A stretch of 64,000 nt of DNA from Pandoraea captiosa (GCF_902459775.1 NZ_CABPSQ010000013.1:62001-126000), one strand, 5' to 3'. Positions 1-8,937 are shown, numbered from the stretch's first letter. A program made the numbers and translations. The notes: a model not told the origin generated them from the letters alone.

Positions 1-1910
1 CGCGAGATCACGAAGCCGCCGACGTGCTGCGACAGATGCCGGGGAAAGCCGATCAGTCGTGCGACCAGATCGGCCCACAGACGTGTGAGCGGCGCATCCG
101 GCGAGAGTCCCTGCGCCGCCATGCGTGCGAGCAGATTCTCTTTACCGTCCCACCACTGTTGACTCTGCGCGACCTGCTCGACGATGGACAGATCGATGCC
201 CAATGCACGCCCGGTGTCGCGCACCGCACTGCGCATGCGGTAACTGATGACCGTTGCGGCCAGCGCCGCCCGATCGTTGCCGTACTTCCTGTAGATGTAC
301 TGGATGACGATCTCGCGTTTCTGGTGCTCGAAGTCGACGTCGATATCCGGCGGTTCCTTGCGTTCCTTCGACAGAAAACGACCGAACAGCACTTGCGCTT
401 CATCGGGGTTCACCGCCGTGATGCCCAGGCAATAGCACACGGCCGAGTTCGCGGCTGAGCCGCGCCCCTGGCACAGGATATTTTGACTGCGGGCGAAGCT
501 CACAATGTCGTAGACGGTCAGGAAATACGGTTCGTATTCAAGCTCCCCAATGAGCTTCAGTTCCGTTTCCAGCAGCTTCACCACTTTCTCCGGCACACCG
601 TTCGGATAACGGCGTCGCGCCCCCTTCCAGACTTCCTGATGCAGATACGATTCCGGTGTGAACCCGGCCGGCACCAGTTCCTCCGGATACTCGTAGCGCA
701 GCGTGCGCAAGTCGAAATGGCATCGCGACGCAATCGCGATCGTCTCGGCCAGCGCCGCTTTCGGATAAAGCCACGAAAGCCGCAGGCGGGGGCGCAAATG
801 CTGCTCGGCATTGGCGGTGAGCGCCAGTCCGCATGCCTGCACCGGCTTACCCAGGCCGATCGCCGTGAGCGTGTCCTGCAACGGTTTGCGCGAGCGCACA
901 TGCATGAGCACGTGACCTGTGGCGACGAGCGGTACACCGCATTCGTGAGAGATTGCGCGCAGCCGCGCCAGATGGGCATCGTCATCGGCACGATGGTGAC
1001 GCTCCAGTGCCAGCCAGACGCGTCCCTCGCCAAAGGTGCGCGCCGCCCACCGAGTCTGGGCCAGCGTGCGCTCGTGGCTCGCGCCGGGATCGGGCACGAG
1101 AATCATCAGACACCCTCGCAAACCGCGCAGATGGGCCTGTGCCCCGGTCGGTGCGCAGAAGTCTCTCGCATGCAGACGATAACTGCGGTTCGGCCCCCGC
1201 ATACGCCCGAGCGTAATCATCTCCGACAAATTACCGTAGCCTTCACGGTGCTGGGCAAGCGCGACCAGATGCACCGTGCCCAGTGCATCGAGCGCCTCGC
1301 GATCGGTCGGATCCATGAAATCGCCGCGATCGCCATGATCGCGCTGATCGCCCTGATCACGGTAGTGGCTGTGGTTGGATGCCGTAGCGTCGACGCCGGG
1401 CAGCGGGGTGCGAGACGGCTGCTGTGGTGGAAGTGACGGATGCAGCAGCGATGGCTGAGACCGGGAAGGATGAAACTGGGGAGAATGAGACTGGGAGGAA
1501 TGAGACGAAGGCGGGTTCGATGATCGACCGTCCGGGGTCACCGGTAATGGCGACGAGGTCCCTTCAGGGGTCAGACGAAACTCGCTGCCCACGATCAAAG
1601 CCATGTGCTTGTGCTCGGGTTTGGCCACTTCCGCCAGCGCGCGGACGACGCCGGCCAGCGAACACTCGTCGGTGATCGCCAACGCCGTGTATCCCAGATG
1701 AACCGCCCGCGCGACCAATTCTTCCGGGTGCGACGCCCCCCGCTGAAACGAGAAATTCGACAGGCAATGCAACTCGGCATACGCGGGCAGACTGCCGTCA
1801 TCCTCACCGCGCAGGCGAGACGGATCCGCACCGGGCGTATCGATGCCGTCGTCGTTGGCGACCAGCCCTTCGGCGGGTCCTTGCCATGAGAAGAAATCGT
1901 CGAAATTCAT
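1..1910 (-). CDS. dnaE2: Error-prone DNA polymerase DnaE2 (ImuC), 3' end outside window
   Basis: This is the C-family polymerase of the SOS translesion mutasome, acting with ImuA and ImuB. The visible N-terminal 636 residues open with a PHP domain (YAELHCLSNFSFQRGASHPEEL from about residue 43) and reach the palm motif PDIDVDFEH at about residues 521-529, which holds catalytic aspartates of the family. The ATG at 1910 lies 60 nt after the imuB stop, so the two are one operon. An unusual feature is a Ser/Pro/Gln-rich then Asp/Arg/Gly-rich linker at about residues 115-198, between the motif GSEFRLT and the conserved HREGYGNL block. It is encoded by 15-bp and 9-bp tandem repeats and is much longer than the few residues relatives have there. 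The reading frame stays open through the linker and off the left edge. Confidence 0.95.
   Translation of the reverse strand, partial: MNFDDFFSWQGPAEGLVANDDGIDTPGADPSRLRGEDDGSLPAYAELHCLSNFSFQRGASHPEELVARAVHLGYTALAITDECSLAGVVRALAEVAKPEHKHMALIVGSEFRLTPEGTSSPLPVTPDGRSSNPPSSHSSQSHSPQFHPSRSQPSLLHPSLPPQQPSRTPLPGVDATASNHSHYRDQGDQRDHGDRGDFMDPTDREALDALGTVHLVALAQHREGYGNLSEMITLGRMRGPNRSYRLHARDFCAPTGAQAHLRGLRGCLMILVPDPGASHERTLAQTRWAARTFGEGRVWLALERHHRADDDAHLARLRAISHECGVPLVATGHVLMHVRSRKPLQDTLTAIGLGKPVQACGLALTANAEQHLRPRLRLSWLYPKAALAETIAIASRCHFDLRTLRYEYPEELVPAGFTPESYLHQEVWKGARRRYPNGVPEKVVKLLETELKLIGELEYEPYFLTVYDIVSFARSQNILCQGRGSAANSAVCYCLGITAVNPDEAQVLFGRFLSKERKEPPDIDVDFEHQKREIVIQYIYRKYGNDRAALAATVISYRMRSAVRDTGRALGIDLSIVEQVAQSQQWWDGKENLLARMAAQGLSPDAPLTRLWADLVARLIGFPRHLSQHVGGFVIS
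1328..1507. repeat. In-frame tandem repeats inside dnaE2
   Basis: Two repeat blocks sit in the dnaE2 PHP-domain linker. At 1463-1507 a 15-bp unit (GGGAAGGATGAAACT and variants) occurs three times, and at 1328-1357 a 9-bp unit (GATCGCCAT and variants) occurs three to four times. Unit lengths are multiples of three, so copy-number change would keep frame. Confidence 0.8.
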
Positions 1911-1970
1911 CGGACAGCCATTCCACCGGCTTCAATCTGCTTCAATCTGCTTCATCAGCTTCTGCTGGCC

Positions 1971-3581
1971 TCAACCGAACAGACCATGCAGATACCACGC
2001 GGCATCGGCCCCTTTCACGGGACGCTCCCGAAACACCCACAGCAATGCCCCCGACGTATCGGCAGCTATGAAGTAGTCGCGCGTGACCGTACCCGGCTCC
2101 CACCACCCCGCCTCGATACGCTCGGGACCGCTCACCAGTTGCAACGGCCCCTGTCGCCATGGGCGCTCCTGTTGCACGCGCAATCGCTGCGGTGCATCGA
2201 GCAACCATGCCGGGCGCGGTGGCAAAGTGTTTGCAGTCTCCGGGAGATGACGGTTCATCCCCGATGCCGCCCCTTGAGTCGCATGACCTGCGCCACGTCC
2301 GCCCGCATTTCCGCCAGCATTTCCGCCCGTACTTCTTCCCGTACTTCCGTCCGAATTTCGTCCCGTATTTACCCCATATGGCACGCTAACGAACGCCGCC
2401 TCGGGGCGATGATCGCCTCGCACTTGCAACCGTCGCACGTGCTCGTCTCCCAGGCGCGCCGCTATGCGCTCCATCAACTGCACGAAATCCTGCCGCTCAC
2501 GCCCCGGCTCGGGCAGCAACGAACCGCTTTGCGGGACGTAAGGCGCCGTCTGCGTCACGTCGAGTCGCAGCGTCAGCACTGGCGCGACCAGCGGGGAACG
2601 GGCGAGCCGCTCCTTGCACAACGACAGCAAATGCGCCGGTGCCGCACTCGGCTCGGACAACCGGATGTCGAAGTGCGTCGGCGCCAGGGTTTCCCGGCCG
2701 AGCGGTTCGTGTTCGAGTATCAGCGTCAGGGCACGCGTTGCCAGTTGCCCGGCGGTGAGCCATCCCGTCAATTGCGCCAGCAGACGACGCAAGCCGAAAA
2801 GCAGCACGTCGACGTCATGAGTGAGCGACGGTAACGGCAGCACCGCCTCGAAATACGGCGGCGCGCGATACCACGTCGGCGCCTCCGGCGTCTCGCCATA
2901 GGCTCGGGCAAGCGAGGCAGGCAGTTCGCTGCCACACCGGCGTCTCACGCCTGCCGAGGGCAGCGCCCGCAATTCGCCCAACGTCGCACAACCGATCTGG
3001 GCAAGCCAGTCGAGCCACGGCCCGGCCTCGGGCAACAACGCGACGGACAGCGAATCGAGTTGCTCGGGCAATGCCGCCAACGGGGGCGGCAACAAGCGCT
3101 CGGGAGAGTCAGCCGATGCGCGGGCGAGCAATGCTGCGGCACTGGCTGTGGCCGCGATGCCAAGCGAAGCCCGGTGCCCCAGCGCCTCGGCACTCTCCAG
3201 CACCTGCACCGCCAGCGAGGCCAGACCGCCGAACAATCGCAAACTCGGCGCCACATCGATCACCACACAATGCGGCGCGACGATCGCCACATCGGGGCCG
3301 AAGCGCAGCAACGCCAGCGCGAGGGCTTCCAGCGCCTGCGTCTCGGCGGCTTCGTCACGGTCATGAAACCGCGCCTGCGGCAACAGTGCCAGCACACCAC
3401 CGCGGCGCATACCCGACTGCACCCCGGCTGCCTGCGCCGTCTCGCTCGCTTGCCAGACACGCGACTGCGCCAGCACCACCGTCGTGTCCGGCGAGGCCTC
3501 GGCTTGCCCGTCCGTCCGCACAGGGGGAGATGCCAACTCAAGCGCCAGAGATGGCAGATGCAGGGCGATCCAGCAGGCCAT
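1971..3581 (-). CDS. imuB: ImuB, catalytically inactive Y-family polymerase-like mutasome hub
   Basis: ImuB is the hub that links the sliding clamp, ImuA and DnaE2 during damage-induced mutagenesis. The 536-residue product begins MACWIALHLPSLALE, where active Y-family enzymes carry an acidic DMDxFYASVE motif, and has VIDVAPSLRLFGG in place of SIDE. It therefore lacks the polymerase catalytic acids, as expected for ImuB. The ATG at 3581 was chosen because CGGAG lies 8 nt upstream and the homologous N-terminus starts there; an upstream in-frame extension to 3671 is not family-like. It overlaps the end of imuA by 44 nt and precedes dnaE2 by 60 nt. A Gly/Asn/Ser-rich linker of about 38 residues (about 404-442) is built from 4-residue repeats such as GRST and GGNA. 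Confidence 0.95.
   Translation of the reverse strand: MACWIALHLPSLALELASPPVRTDGQAEASPDTTVVLAQSRVWQASETAQAAGVQSGMRRGGVLALLPQARFHDRDEAAETQALEALALALLRFGPDVAIVAPHCVVIDVAPSLRLFGGLASLAVQVLESAEALGHRASLGIAATASAAALLARASADSPERLLPPPLAALPEQLDSLSVALLPEAGPWLDWLAQIGCATLGELRALPSAGVRRRCGSELPASLARAYGETPEAPTWYRAPPYFEAVLPLPSLTHDVDVLLFGLRRLLAQLTGWLTAGQLATRALTLILEHEPLGRETLAPTHFDIRLSEPSAAPAHLLSLCKERLARSPLVAPVLTLRLDVTQTAPYVPQSGSLLPEPGRERQDFVQLMERIAARLGDEHVRRLQVRGDHRPEAAFVSVPYGVNTGRNSDGSTGRSTGGNAGGNAGGRGAGHATQGAASGMNRHLPETANTLPPRPAWLLDAPQRLRVQQERPWRQGPLQLVSGPERIEAGWWEPGTVTRDYFIAADTSGALLWVFRERPVKGADAAWYLHGLFG
2290..2372. repeat. 12-bp in-frame tandem repeats inside imuB
   Basis: About seven degenerate 12-bp units, for example CATTTCCGCCCG and TACTTCCGTCCG read on the plus strand, encode 4-residue repeats (GVNT, GRNS, DGST, GRST, GGNA, GGNA, GGRG) in the ImuB linker. 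Confidence 0.8.
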
Positions 3582-4443
3582 GCGAGACTCCGGAAGCAGA
3601 AATGAAAGACACCGAGGACGGCACGGGCGAAGGAGCGGGATCCGGCCGGGTATGCAACGGTGTGGCGTCATCCCGGGTTCCCGCCGCCGGGTGTGATGCG
3701 CGCGTATAGGGCGCCGGCAACGTCAACCAGAGCGGATCGAGACGAGGGGGACCGCGACGCTTGTGAAACTGCACGCCGAGCCGGCTTCCCTCGCCGACCG
3801 TCAGCCCCAATCGCAGCGGCGCTGCCGAGGCGGTCGCCACTGCCGCCGCAGGGCGCATCACCCAGGTCAGCGTTTCACTCCCCCCAGCGGCCACCTGAAG
3901 ACGCCGAAGTTGCTCGGGCGTAGCGGACGGCAACCATGACAGCACCGCACCGCAGCAAGCACTCTTGAGCGCCTGCTCGGCGCACCACAGCATGTCGCGG
4001 TCTTCGACCCTTATGCCGCGCTTGCTCCCCATGCGCCCCATCCCTCCCATCTCTTCACGTCTGAAGCCCCCGGCGCCGCGCGTACTCATGCCGCGCTGGC
4101 GTCTGGACGATGCCGCAGATACCGGCCGCATCACCACGCTGAGCCAGCGCAGATCGATACCCCAGCCCGCCAGCGCCGGGGCATACGGCAACATGGGCGG
4201 GCCGATCACCATCACCGGCTTGCCCGCCTGGGTCAGCGCCCGCAGTGCCGGTGCAAGCAAACGCCACTCTCCGATTCCCGGATGCTCGCTCAGCAACTCC
4301 GTCACCGCACCATGCGGCCACCCGGCGCCGGGCAGCTCGGCGTCGAGTTCCGCAAAACCGGTGGCATGGCCCGCGCGATGGCAATGTGCCAGTTCGCTGG
4401 CACGCCATAACCCGGCAGGCAGAGAGGAAAGCGGCAGAGCCAT
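3538..4443 (-). CDS. imuA: ImuA (SulA/RecA-like mutasome accessory protein)
   Basis: ImuA is the RecA/SulA-related first protein of the imuA-imuB-dnaE2 operon; it binds ImuB and is needed for DnaE2-dependent mutagenesis. The 301-residue product shows the family start MALPLSSLPAGLWRASEL, then a Walker-like domain region (GHATGFAELDAELPGAGWPHGAVTELL). The ATG at 4443 is preferred over an in-frame TTG at 4455 because only the ATG leaves reasonable room after the LexA box at 4465-4484. Residues about 107-145 form a Gly/Met/Arg-rich insert (GGMGRMGSKRG) made of short repeats, so all three operon genes carry such inserts. The last 14 codons overlap imuB. Confidence 0.93.
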   Translation of the reverse strand: MALPLSSLPAGLWRASELAHCHRAGHATGFAELDAELPGAGWPHGAVTELLSEHPGIGEWRLLAPALRALTQAGKPVMVIGPPMLPYAPALAGWGIDLRWLSVVMRPVSAASSRRQRGMSTRGAGGFRREEMGGMGRMGSKRGIRVEDRDMLWCAEQALKSACCGAVLSWLPSATPEQLRRLQVAAGGSETLTWVMRPAAAVATASAAPLRLGLTVGEGSRLGVQFHKRRGPPRLDPLWLTLPAPYTRASHPAAGTRDDATPLHTRPDPAPSPVPSSVSFISASGVSHGLLDRPASAISGA

Positions 4444-4464
4444 CTGGAGAATCAAGCGCTCGAA

Positions 4465-4484
4465 TACTGTATGAATGTACAGTA
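4465..4484 (-). promoter_or_regulatory. LexA (SOS) box upstream of imuA
   Basis: TACTGTATGAATGTACAGTA matches the LexA consensus CTGT-N8-ACAG exactly, with extended TA/TA flanks. It lies 22 nt before the imuA ATG and so likely overlaps the promoter of the imuA-imuB-dnaE2 operon. It is 115 nt from the divergent mntH start and probably does not control mntH. Confidence 0.93.
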
Positions 4485-4599
4485 TAGCAGTTCATGGCGT
4501 ATTGACGGCCTTTCAATGGCCTGACGATCATGTCGATCCCGCTTGCGGGCAAACGCCTGCCCGGCTAACGTGAGCGACATTGCACGAAAGCCTCCCCTC

Positions 4600-5910
4600 A
4601 TGCCGCTCCCGACTACCGCCACCGCCCCCTTCTGCCCCTCGGAGGTCAAGGGCAGCATCGTCATCGACGCGCGCCAATCGCGCTGGGTCAAACTCAAACG
4701 CTTCGCCGGCCCCGGCCTGCTCGTCGCCATCGGCTACATGGACCCCGGCAACTGGGCGACGGACATTCAGGCCGGTTCGCAATTCGGCTATTCGTTGCTG
4801 TGGGTCGTGGCGCTATCGAGCCTCGCGGCCATCTTTCTTCAAATGCTCGCGGCCCGGCTGGGACTGGTCGCCGGGCGCGATCTCGCCCAGGCCAGCTACG
4901 AACGCTACGGCCGCACAGGGCGTCTGGTGCAATGGATCACCGCTGAAATTTCCATCATCGCGTGCGATATCGCCGAGGTCCTCGGTTGCGCATTGGCGTT
5001 CAAGTTGCTGCTGGGCGTGCCGATCACGTGGGGGATCGTCCTCACGGCGCTCGATACGATGATCGTGCTCGGCCTGCAAGGCAAAGGTTTTCGTCAGATC
5101 GAAGCGATCGTTTTCGGACTGATCGGAACGATGGCGTTCTGCTTCGTCGCGCAAGTGGCCATGGTGCCGCCCGACTGGCATGCCGTCGCCGCCGGTCTGG
5201 TACCCGGCGCCCCCGGTCATGATCGGCGCGACGCCATCGTGCTGGCGCTGGGCATCGTGGGTGCGACGATCATGCCGCACAACCTGTATCTGCATTCGTC
5301 CGTGGTACAAACCCGGCGCGTGGTCGGCGGCAAACGGGGCGACATACGCGACACGCTCGCATTGGTGCGTATCGATACCTGGGGATCGCTGCTGATCGCC
5401 ATGTGTGTGAATGCGGCAATTCTGATTCTGGCCGGTTCGGTCTTTCACGCCAGCGGGCAGACCAACGTCACCGATATCGAACAGGCATATCAGTTGATTA
5501 CGCCGATTGCGGGAGGCGCCGCGGCATTCATGTTCGGCCTCGCGCTGCTCGCCTCCGGGCAAAGCTCCACACTCACCGGCACCATTGCAGGACAGGTGAT
5601 CATGGACGGCTTTCTGCACACCAGGATTCCGTGCTATCAGCGCCGGCTGATCACGCGCGGCCTGGCGCTCGTGCCTGCGCTGCTCGGTGTGCTGTGGCTC
5701 GGCGATGGTGCAGTAGGCAAGCTGCTCGTGTGGAGTCAGGTATTGCTGAGCCTGCAATTGCCGTTCGCAATGTGGCCGCTCATTCATTCGGTCAGCGACT
5801 CGCGCCTGATGAAAGGCAATGCGATCGCGCGCCCGACGCAGGTGATGGCGTGGTGCCTATTCGTCCTGATCACCGGCACCAATCTGTTGCTGATCTTCGG
5901 ACTGAATTGA
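4600..5910 (+). CDS. mntH: Nramp-family Mn2+/Fe2+ : H+ symporter MntH
   Basis: This is an inner-membrane importer of divalent metals, chiefly manganese, driven by the proton gradient. The 436-residue product has about 11 membrane helices and both metal-binding signatures: DPGN in helix 1 (residues 48-51) and MPHN in helix 6 (about 225-228). The ATG at 4600 gives a family-length protein; a TTG at 4543 would add 19 non-conserved residues. It is divergent from imuA and convergent with the DUF1348 gene. No clear MntR or Fur site could be recognised by eye upstream. A Mn riboswitch with a GDT1-family exporter at 33 kb would serve the opposite direction of Mn traffic. Confidence 0.95.
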   Translation: MPLPTTATAPFCPSEVKGSIVIDARQSRWVKLKRFAGPGLLVAIGYMDPGNWATDIQAGSQFGYSLLWVVALSSLAAIFLQMLAARLGLVAGRDLAQASYERYGRTGRLVQWITAEISIIACDIAEVLGCALAFKLLLGVPITWGIVLTALDTMIVLGLQGKGFRQIEAIVFGLIGTMAFCFVAQVAMVPPDWHAVAAGLVPGAPGHDRRDAIVLALGIVGATIMPHNLYLHSSVVQTRRVVGGKRGDIRDTLALVRIDTWGSLLIAMCVNAAILILAGSVFHASGQTNVTDIEQAYQLITPIAGGAAAFMFGLALLASGQSSTLTGTIAGQVIMDGFLHTRIPCYQRRLITRGLALVPALLGVLWLGDGAVGKLLVWSQVLLSLQLPFAMWPLIHSVSDSRLMKGNAIARPTQVMAWCLFVLITGTNLLLIFGLN

Positions 5911-6009
5911 CACAATTGACACGATGGCGGCACGGCATCGTCGTGCCCCCACCGCGTTTCTTACAGTCCCTGGGTTTTGCCCTGCAAACCAGAGAACGGG
6001 CGGCACCTG

Positions 6010-6486
6010 TCAAAGACCGAGATCGCTCAACCCCGGGTGATCGTCCGGACGGCGTCCCTGCGGCCATCGGAACAGACGATCACTCTCGGCAATGCGCGAA
6101 TCGTTGATGCTGGCATGGCGTACGGCCATCAGTCCTTGCGCGTCGAACTCCCAGTTCTCGTTGCCATACGAGCGGAACCAGTTGCCCGAATCGTCTCGCC
6201 ATTCGTACGCAAACCGGACCGCGATGCGGTTTTCGGTGAACGCCCACAACTCCTTGATCAGCCGGTAATCGAGTTCGCGTTGCCATTTGCGTGTCAGGAA
6301 CTCGACGATCTGATCGCGTCCACGCGGAAACTCGGCACGATTGCGCCAGCGGCTGTCGACGGTATAGGCCAGTGCAACTCGCGCAGGATCACGCGAGTTC
6401 CATCCATCTTCAGCCATGCGAACCTTCTGAATTGCCGTTTCCTTTGTGAAAGGTGGAAAGGGCGGACGTGCTTCGATATCTGCCAC
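6010..6486 (-). CDS. DUF1348 (nuclear transport factor 2-like fold) protein
   Basis: This soluble 158-residue protein of the DUF1348/NTF2-like superfamily has the conserved core RPPFPPFT near the N-terminus, then [29 protein letters not shown] and [22 protein letters not shown]. Members are small cone-shaped barrels of unknown reaction. The GTG at 6486 is chosen because AGGAG lies 9 nt upstream and the family begins there; the open frame extends to 6666 but that part is arginine- and serine-rich junk. It is convergent with mntH. No functional partner is evident. Confidence 0.85.
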   Translation of the reverse strand: MADIEARPPFPPFTKETAIQKVRMAEDGWNSRDPARVALAYTVDSRWRNRAEFPRGRDQIVEFLTRKWQRELDYRLIKELWAFTENRIAVRFAYEWRDDSGNWFRSYGNENWEFDAQGLMAVRHASINDSRIAESDRLFRWPQGRRPDDHPGLSDLGL

Positions 6487-6808
6487 GGCGAGACTCCTGT
6501 CGAAAGTGTGAGAGGCATGAGGGGAACGACTCGCCGAGTGTATCGCCAAGCCGCATTCGCTGCCTGATGCGAAGGGGCGGGATGTGCGGGATGTGCCAGA
6601 TGGGCGTGAAGGACGTACCGTCACAACACTGCGAAAACGCGTGCTACCATCAGCACCCCTTATCAAGTCTTACAACAACAGTCATTCACAAACGATAGGG
6701 GCATCAGATGTCCGCGCGGGCCGGTACGAACGACGAGCGACGAATGTCCAATGTCGAATGTCGCGTGCGTATCGCCTGGCGGGCCACATCACACTCAGGG
6801 GTATCACC

Positions 6809-7492
6809 GTGCATAAAAAGAAGTTCAGCTTTGCGCTGCTCAGCGCCGTCACGCTCTCCGTGGCCGTGCTCGGCGGTTGCGCTACCGAAAGTTCGCGTTC
6901 CGTCGAAGTCGCCAAGGTCGAGAGTGCCAGCCGTCCGTACGTCGGTGTGCGCACACCGATCGCCGTGGGCAAGTTCGATAACCGTTCCACCTACATGCGC
7001 GGCGTTTTTTCCGATAACGTCGACCGCCTCGGCAGTCAGGCCAAGACGATCCTGATTACCCATCTGCAACAAACCAATCGCTTCAATGTGCTCGACCGTG
7101 ACAACATGGCCGAGATCCGTCAGGAAGCCGACATCAAGAAAACGAAGCAAACGCTCAAAGGCGCCGATTACGTGATCACCGGAGACGTCGTCGAGTTCGG
7201 CCGCAAGGAAGTGGGCGACAAACAGCTCTTCGGCATTCTTGGCCGTGGCCGCGAGCAAATCGCGTATGCAAAGGTCAACCTGAACGTGGTCGACATCGCC
7301 ACGTCGGAAGTCGTTTACTCGAGCGGCGGCGCCGGCGAGTTCGCACTGTCCAACCGCGAAGTCATCGGCTTCGGCGGCACGGCGGGCTACGACTCGACAC
7401 TCAACGGCAAGGTCCTCGACCTTGCGATGCGTGAAGCCGTCAACAACCTCGTCGCCGGCATCGAAAGCGGCGCCTGGAAGCCCGGCAAGTAA
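6809..7492 (+). CDS. CsgG/HfaB-family lipoprotein
   Basis: This is an outer-membrane lipoprotein related to the curli secretion channel CsgG. The 227-residue product starts at a GTG with AGGGG upstream, followed by a basic hydrophobic signal and lipobox VLGGC (lipidated Cys about residue 24). The CsgG-like body includes the segments VAVGKFDNRS-type strand, LTHLQQTNRFNVLDR-like helix and KGADYVITGDVVEFG. It is the first of three co-oriented lipoproteins (CsgG, DUF4810, GNA1162). No csgA/B-like amyloid genes are nearby, so a curli role is not supported; the trio probably forms its own envelope complex. Confidence 0.88.
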   Translation: MHKKKFSFALLSAVTLSVAVLGGCATESSRSVEVAKVESASRPYVGVRTPIAVGKFDNRSTYMRGVFSDNVDRLGSQAKTILITHLQQTNRFNVLDRDNMAEIRQEADIKKTKQTLKGADYVITGDVVEFGRKEVGDKQLFGILGRGREQIAYAKVNLNVVDIATSEVVYSSGGAGEFALSNREVIGFGGTAGYDSTLNGKVLDLAMREAVNNLVAGIESGAWKPGK

Positions 7493-7672
7493 ACCGACCA
7501 ACGCCTCTTTTGCAACATGCCGCGGCGCGTGACACCTCATGCGCCCGATCTTGTACGTCAATCTCTCGCATCAGTCTCGCGCGTCAATTTCGAACATCAA
7601 TGCATCATGCGCGTTCGGACGCGATGTGATCGACGCGCGAGCAGCGGCATGTCCGCCAGGATCTCTATTGTC

Positions 7673-8050
7673 ATGAATCGCACCATGTCATTCGGCCGCC
7701 TTGTCGCGGCGGCCATCGCCTGCGGCGCCATCGTCGCACTGTCGGGCTGCGCCACGCAGCCCAAACCCCTTTACGACTGGGAAAGCTACCAACCGCAGGT
7801 CTACGAGTACTTCAAGGGGGAATCGAAGGAAGCGCAGATCATTGCCCTGGAGCGTGATCTGGAAAAGATCAAGGCGTCCAATAACGCCGCGCCCCCCGGC
7901 TATCACGCTCACCTGGGCCTGCTCTATGCATCGGTCGGCAAGTCCGACAAGATGGTCGAGCAATTCCAGATCGAAAAACAATTGTTCCCCGAGTCAGCCA
8001 ACTACATCGACTTCCTGCTCAAGAACAAGACCACGGAGGCCAAGCAATGA
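7673..8050 (+). CDS. DUF4810 lipoprotein
   Basis: A 125-residue lipoprotein with signal peptide and lipobox ALSGC (Cys about residue 26). The mature part has the DUF4810 pattern YDWESYQPQVYEYFKGES followed by a helical, tetratricopeptide-like segment (PPGYHAHLGLLYASVGKSDKMVEQFQIEKQLFPES). It lies between the CsgG-like and GNA1162 genes and its stop overlaps the next start by 4 nt (ATGA), implying translational coupling. The ATG at 7673 is chosen over upstream codons because the signal peptide begins there. Confidence 0.88.
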   Translation: MNRTMSFGRLVAAAIACGAIVALSGCATQPKPLYDWESYQPQVYEYFKGESKEAQIIALERDLEKIKASNNAAPPGYHAHLGLLYASVGKSDKMVEQFQIEKQLFPESANYIDFLLKNKTTEAKQ

Positions 8051-8712
8051 TCGCCCGACTGTGCCGATGGATGACGCTTGCCGCATTGGCTGCCGTGATG
8101 ACCGGCTGCGCCGTGCATCAAGCCAAACCCTACGATTACACCGCGTTCAAGGAAAGCAAGCCGAAGTCGATTCTGGTGTTGCCGCCCCTCAATGAATCGC
8201 CGGATATCGACGCGACCTACAGCGTGTTGTCGCAGGTCACGGTGCCGCTCGGCGAAGCAGGCTACTACGTGATGCCGGTCACACTGGTCGACGAGTCGTT
8301 CCGTCAGAATGGCCTGACCGTGGCTGGCGACATTCATCAGGTAAGCCCCGCCAAGCTGCGAGAAATCTTCGGAGCGGACGCCGCGCTCTACATCAAGATT
8401 TCGCAGTACGGCACGAAGTACATGGTGCTAGACAGCGCTACGGTCGTGACTGTCTCCGCTGAGCTCATCGATCTGCGCAATGGCGCGAAGCTCTGGAGCG
8501 GTGCGGCCAGCGCGTCGAACAACGAGGGCAACAACAACAGTGGGGGCGGCCTGATCGGCATGTTGATCACTGCGGCCGTCAAGCAGATCGTCAACAGCGT
8601 GTCGAACGCTGGCTATACGGTCGCAGGCACTGCCAATGCGCGTTTGCTGTCTGCCGGACGCCCTAACGGCATGCTTTACGGCCCACGCTCGCCAAAGTAC
8701 GGCACCGACTAA
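8047..8712 (+). CDS. DUF799 (GNA1162-type) lipoprotein
   Basis: A 221-residue lipoprotein of the DUF799 family, whose Neisseria member is antigen GNA1162. The signal peptide ends in lipobox VMTGC (Cys 21). The body shows KPKSILVLPPLNES, the alternating strand/helix core, and the segment GADAALYIKISQYGTKYMVLDS; the fold is TolB N-domain-like. A Gly/Asn-rich loop (NNEGNNNSGGG, about residues 158-168) is followed by a hydrophobic stretch. It overlaps the DUF4810 gene by 4 nt and ends the three-gene operon. The function is unknown. Confidence 0.9.
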   Translation: MIARLCRWMTLAALAAVMTGCAVHQAKPYDYTAFKESKPKSILVLPPLNESPDIDATYSVLSQVTVPLGEAGYYVMPVTLVDESFRQNGLTVAGDIHQVSPAKLREIFGADAALYIKISQYGTKYMVLDSATVVTVSAELIDLRNGAKLWSGAASASNNEGNNNSGGGLIGMLITAAVKQIVNSVSNAGYTVAGTANARLLSAGRPNGMLYGPRSPKYGTD

Positions 8713-8762
8713 GTCTCTGCTCTCGCACCGGTGCGAGGCCTTCGCACGTCAACAAACATGCT

Positions 8763-8784
8763 CCGGCGCTGGGGACAGCGCCGG
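8763..8784 (+). terminator. GC-rich hairpin after the lipoprotein operon
   Basis: A perfect 9-bp stem CCGGCGCTG / CAGCGCCGG with GGGA loop lies 50 nt after the GNA1162-type stop. It lacks a T-run, so a termination role is uncertain. Confidence 0.4.
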
Positions 8785-8866
8785 GGCGCACCATGGCTTG
8801 CGCTGACCTGCACTGATTTGCACTGATTTGCGGAAGGACGCGCACCGGGGCGTGTGGGCGCCGGAA

Positions 8867-8911
8867 ATGAGGTGGAAATGAAGTGGAAATGAGGCGGAAA
8901 TGAAACGCAAG
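8867..8911. repeat. Degenerate 11-bp tandem repeat
   Basis: GGAAATGAGGT-like units occur four times in the 400-nt spacer between the GNA1162 and DUF3563 genes. Just upstream, GCACTGATTT is repeated twice at about 8810-8830. No coding potential is seen in this spacer. Confidence 0.6.
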
Positions 8912-8937
8912 TGAAGCCGAAAAGAAGCGTAAACGAC

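Noticed and set aside
6809-8712. Curli biosynthesis locus
   Set aside because: Only the CsgG-like protein is present; no CsgA, B, E or F relatives were found.
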